Below are positions 18,617 to 20,557 of a DNA stretch of 20,557 nt, piece by piece. The translations under genes and the position numbers were made by a program. Below the pieces are notes generated by a model. That model saw only the letters and a list, made by a program, of their open reading frames with translations. It did no database searches and had not been told where the DNA came from. The DNA lies in assembly GCA_946803715.1 (NCBI GenBank), contig CAMPET010000002.1:577995-598551 (forward strand), given 5' to 3'. Positions within the stretch are counted from its first letter, which is position 1, and the number at the start of each line of letters is the position of its first letter. The DNA comes from Beroe ovata. Lineage: Eukaryota; Ctenophora; Nuda; Beroida; Beroidae.

Positions 18617-19764
18617 AGCTGTTCTCGCGCTGCGTGACCCAAATACTCCGCGCGCCTCAGGTCTCCGTGGTTTGGACTTTCTACGACTTTTCAGTTCACT
18701 GTGCACAATCTACTAGCATCGCCAGATCCAGACAAGCCAGGAGGCTAGGCGCGAGGGTAGGGACGGCAACTTAACTGTGAGATAATATAACGTCGGCGAG
18801 CATGGTTCTTGGCTCCAAGTCCAAACGTGCGACGCGCGGACGATAGGGAAAACCCTATAAAAACAAGGCAAGAGATAAAGAAATACTATATAGGGACAGA
18901 TTCACAGACAATATCCGGCAATGGAATATCAGATCCGGCAATTTACTGTAAAGTTAATCGTGATACTAATTAAACATGAGCATATTCCAAATGGTTAATG
19001 TTATCAAAATGTGATTGCAACAATGGAACACTGTTACAATCAAAAACAGTTACAGAAACAGTAGTAAGTGTAACACTCACATTACAATGATTGATAAACA
19101 GTTTGTCCCAATAGTCAAACTTGAGCCTAGCTCGAGTTGAAGACGATTAAGAATAACAATGACCATATTTGAGTTTTGAATTTGATGCTGCAACATAATA
19201 TGATTATTCAACCTCAAGAGTCAAGAATGGTCTGAGTAAAAGTATTGGGAAATTGTAGCCATTGCAACAAACTCTTGAAGTAAATCATACTGAATTTTAT
19301 TCCTTGATAAAATTTGAAATCCGATCATAGCATACCGACTCCAACTTACAAAAAAATTCCCAGTAACAACTCAATCTGTTAGTGTTATCGAACTCATTTA
19401 CAGAAACAAACCCTCTATAGTGAAATTAAAAGTTCGATACTTCATAAACTTGTGCATCATGTTAACACATACTGCAAGTGTTGAGGCGTATGAAGCCTCC
19501 ATCCAAAACAACTAAAACTCTGGCAAGTATCAATAACACTGACGGAATAGGAAGGTTGACCTTGAAGCAGAAGAAAAGCTGATATTCAATAAATTAATTA
19601 AAAATAACAAAATTGATTCGATACTAAGGCAAGTGTTTCTGATTAAGCAGTCCATAAACCTATGCAACATTTATCTGAAATCGGTCTTATGAAATCACAT
19701 TAAAAGGTAGATTCTCAAACATCCTAGAACACAAGGAAACATTTTCCAAAGACCTAGGTCCGGT
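18617..19764. other. Non-coding interval between the MTRFR-like and DLGAP genes
   Basis: The left part (to about 18860) is GC-rich with several CGCGCG runs and could be a promoter. The rest is AT-rich with no exon seen. On the minus strand AATAAA at 19296-19301 is a possible poly(A) signal for the DLGAP gene, about 460 bases after its stop. Confidence 0.4.
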
Positions 19765-20557
19765 TCATTCCGCTGGTATCACATTTTCATCGTTAGTTTC
19801 CAGTTCCAACTGCTGTAATCTCGCCTTCTCCCGCATCTCTGCTTTGAACGCCTTCATTTTCTCAGCCCTTGCCTTGGCGAGCTCTGGTATTGGAATTTTG
19901 GTATTGGAATCTCCATATTGATATTGAATGATGTGTAACTGTCGCTATATTAAAGTAGTGACAGTGTCAGTTTCGCAATAGAAAACTGTCGTATGAAATA
20001 TACCTGTATTCTTGATCTTTGGTTTCGGGGCTGCTGTTTTATTGGTGACTTTTGGTTTCAGTACTTTTTGCTCCTCGTCTTTTTCGACCCAGTTATTGTC
20101 TCTCAATTGAACCAGTGATTTGTAGGACTCGTCAACTTGATCAATCTGAGACGAGGTTATTTCATTTTGACAAAATAATTGGGCACGATCCCAATAGCTG
20201 TTAAAAGCAATAGGGGGGTATGAAGTGTATGGTATGTTCCCAATAATAGAGGTCATTATTCACTGGAACACCATGATGTCACACACACACACACACACAC
20301 ACATACACACATGAAACACCACCACTGAACACACTCTGACACCAGCTGCACTACTGACAAGCGACAACACCACTGACAACACTACCAATCAGTAAACTCA
20401 CTACAAAACTCACTACTGATGGATCACTATGACACCACAGGAAACATGTAGGAGTAGGACAACTGACCTGTAGTTGTACCATCTCCCAGAATCCTGTCAG
20501 ATCAGACACTTTGGTGGGGGGAGTGTATGTGGGGGAGAGTGCATCGTCAATCATCCT
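19765..20557 (-). CDS. DLGAP: DLGAP/GKAP homologue, last three exons (5' partial)
   Basis: Minus-strand exons 20468-20557 (runs off the window), 20004-20145 and 19765-19883 (TGA 19765-19767), with matching phases 0 and 1. The joined protein end has 117 residues. It reads DLTGFWEMVQLQ at the end of the first exon, then IDQVDESYKSLVQLRDNNW, which lines up with the DLAGFWDMLQL...KFDELYHLKANSW segment of the GKAP domain. A Lys-rich linker and a charged helix (KARAEKMKAFKAEMREKARL) follow, as in that family. Vertebrate DLGAP1-4 are postsynaptic scaffold proteins linking PSD-95 and Shank; DLGAP5/HURP binds spindle microtubules. The end here (NVIPAE) is not the QTRL-type PDZ ligand. Which branch it belongs to cannot be decided from the C-terminus. 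Confidence 0.8.
20279..20312. repeat. CA microsatellite
   Basis: (CA)n tract within the DLGAP intron. Confidence 0.9.

Noticed and set aside
20146-20256. Start codon MTSIIGNIPYTS upstream of the DLGAP middle exon
   Set aside because: The acceptor at 20146-20147 joins in phase to the upstream exon and restores the GKAP motif, so this start lies in the intron.

Overview
The window looks like nuclear DNA of an invertebrate animal. The genes are split by short introns with GT..AG ends. The flanks are AT-rich and packed with microsatellites, minisatellites and small fold-back elements. The encoded families are metazoan: a small CTD phosphatase, a DLGAP/GKAP protein, a Shisa-like membrane protein and a mitochondrial release-factor-like protein. 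Compact genes, short introns and this gene set would suit a non-bilaterian such as a sponge, but that placement is a guess. Single Ns at 9213, 10965, 14547 and 16839 all sit in or at repeats and look like assembly joins.

Layout from left to right. 1-2050 is a partly duplicated repeat region holding a possible proline-rich terminal exon (minus), two copies of a 0.65-0.75 kb repeat that each end in a tRNA-like module, and a broken exon copied from the next gene. 2190-2927 (minus) is an intronless Shisa-like type I membrane protein, with a 16-bp minisatellite directly upstream. 3704-3878 is a striking four-way fold-back (cloverleaf) element. 4381-5805 (plus) is a complete six-exon gene of 186 codons that I do not recognise; it carries an internal protein duplication. 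5880-8900 has no gene I can support, but holds paired CRE sites, a small TA-flanked inverted-repeat element and a 14-bp minisatellite. 9651-12653 (minus) is a complete five-exon small CTD phosphatase (CTDSP/SCP). 12826-16838 is a rearranged region: a large inverted-repeat element beside the phosphatase promoter, a second copy of phosphatase exon 1 and part of exon 2, further repeat copies, and a near-perfect palindrome next to an N. 16972-17631 (minus) is an intronless MTRFR/C12orf65-like protein whose GGQ motif reads GGA. 17960-18620 is a cluster of inverted and direct repeats. 19765-20557 (minus) holds the last three exons of a DLGAP homologue that runs off the right edge.

The genes look like independent neighbours, not a pathway or operon. 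The most interesting points are the cloverleaf element, with the same tandem-GA/triloop design in all its arms; the altered catalytic motif of the release-factor-like protein; the unrecognised six-exon gene; and the duplicated phosphatase 5' end, whose differences are all silent.
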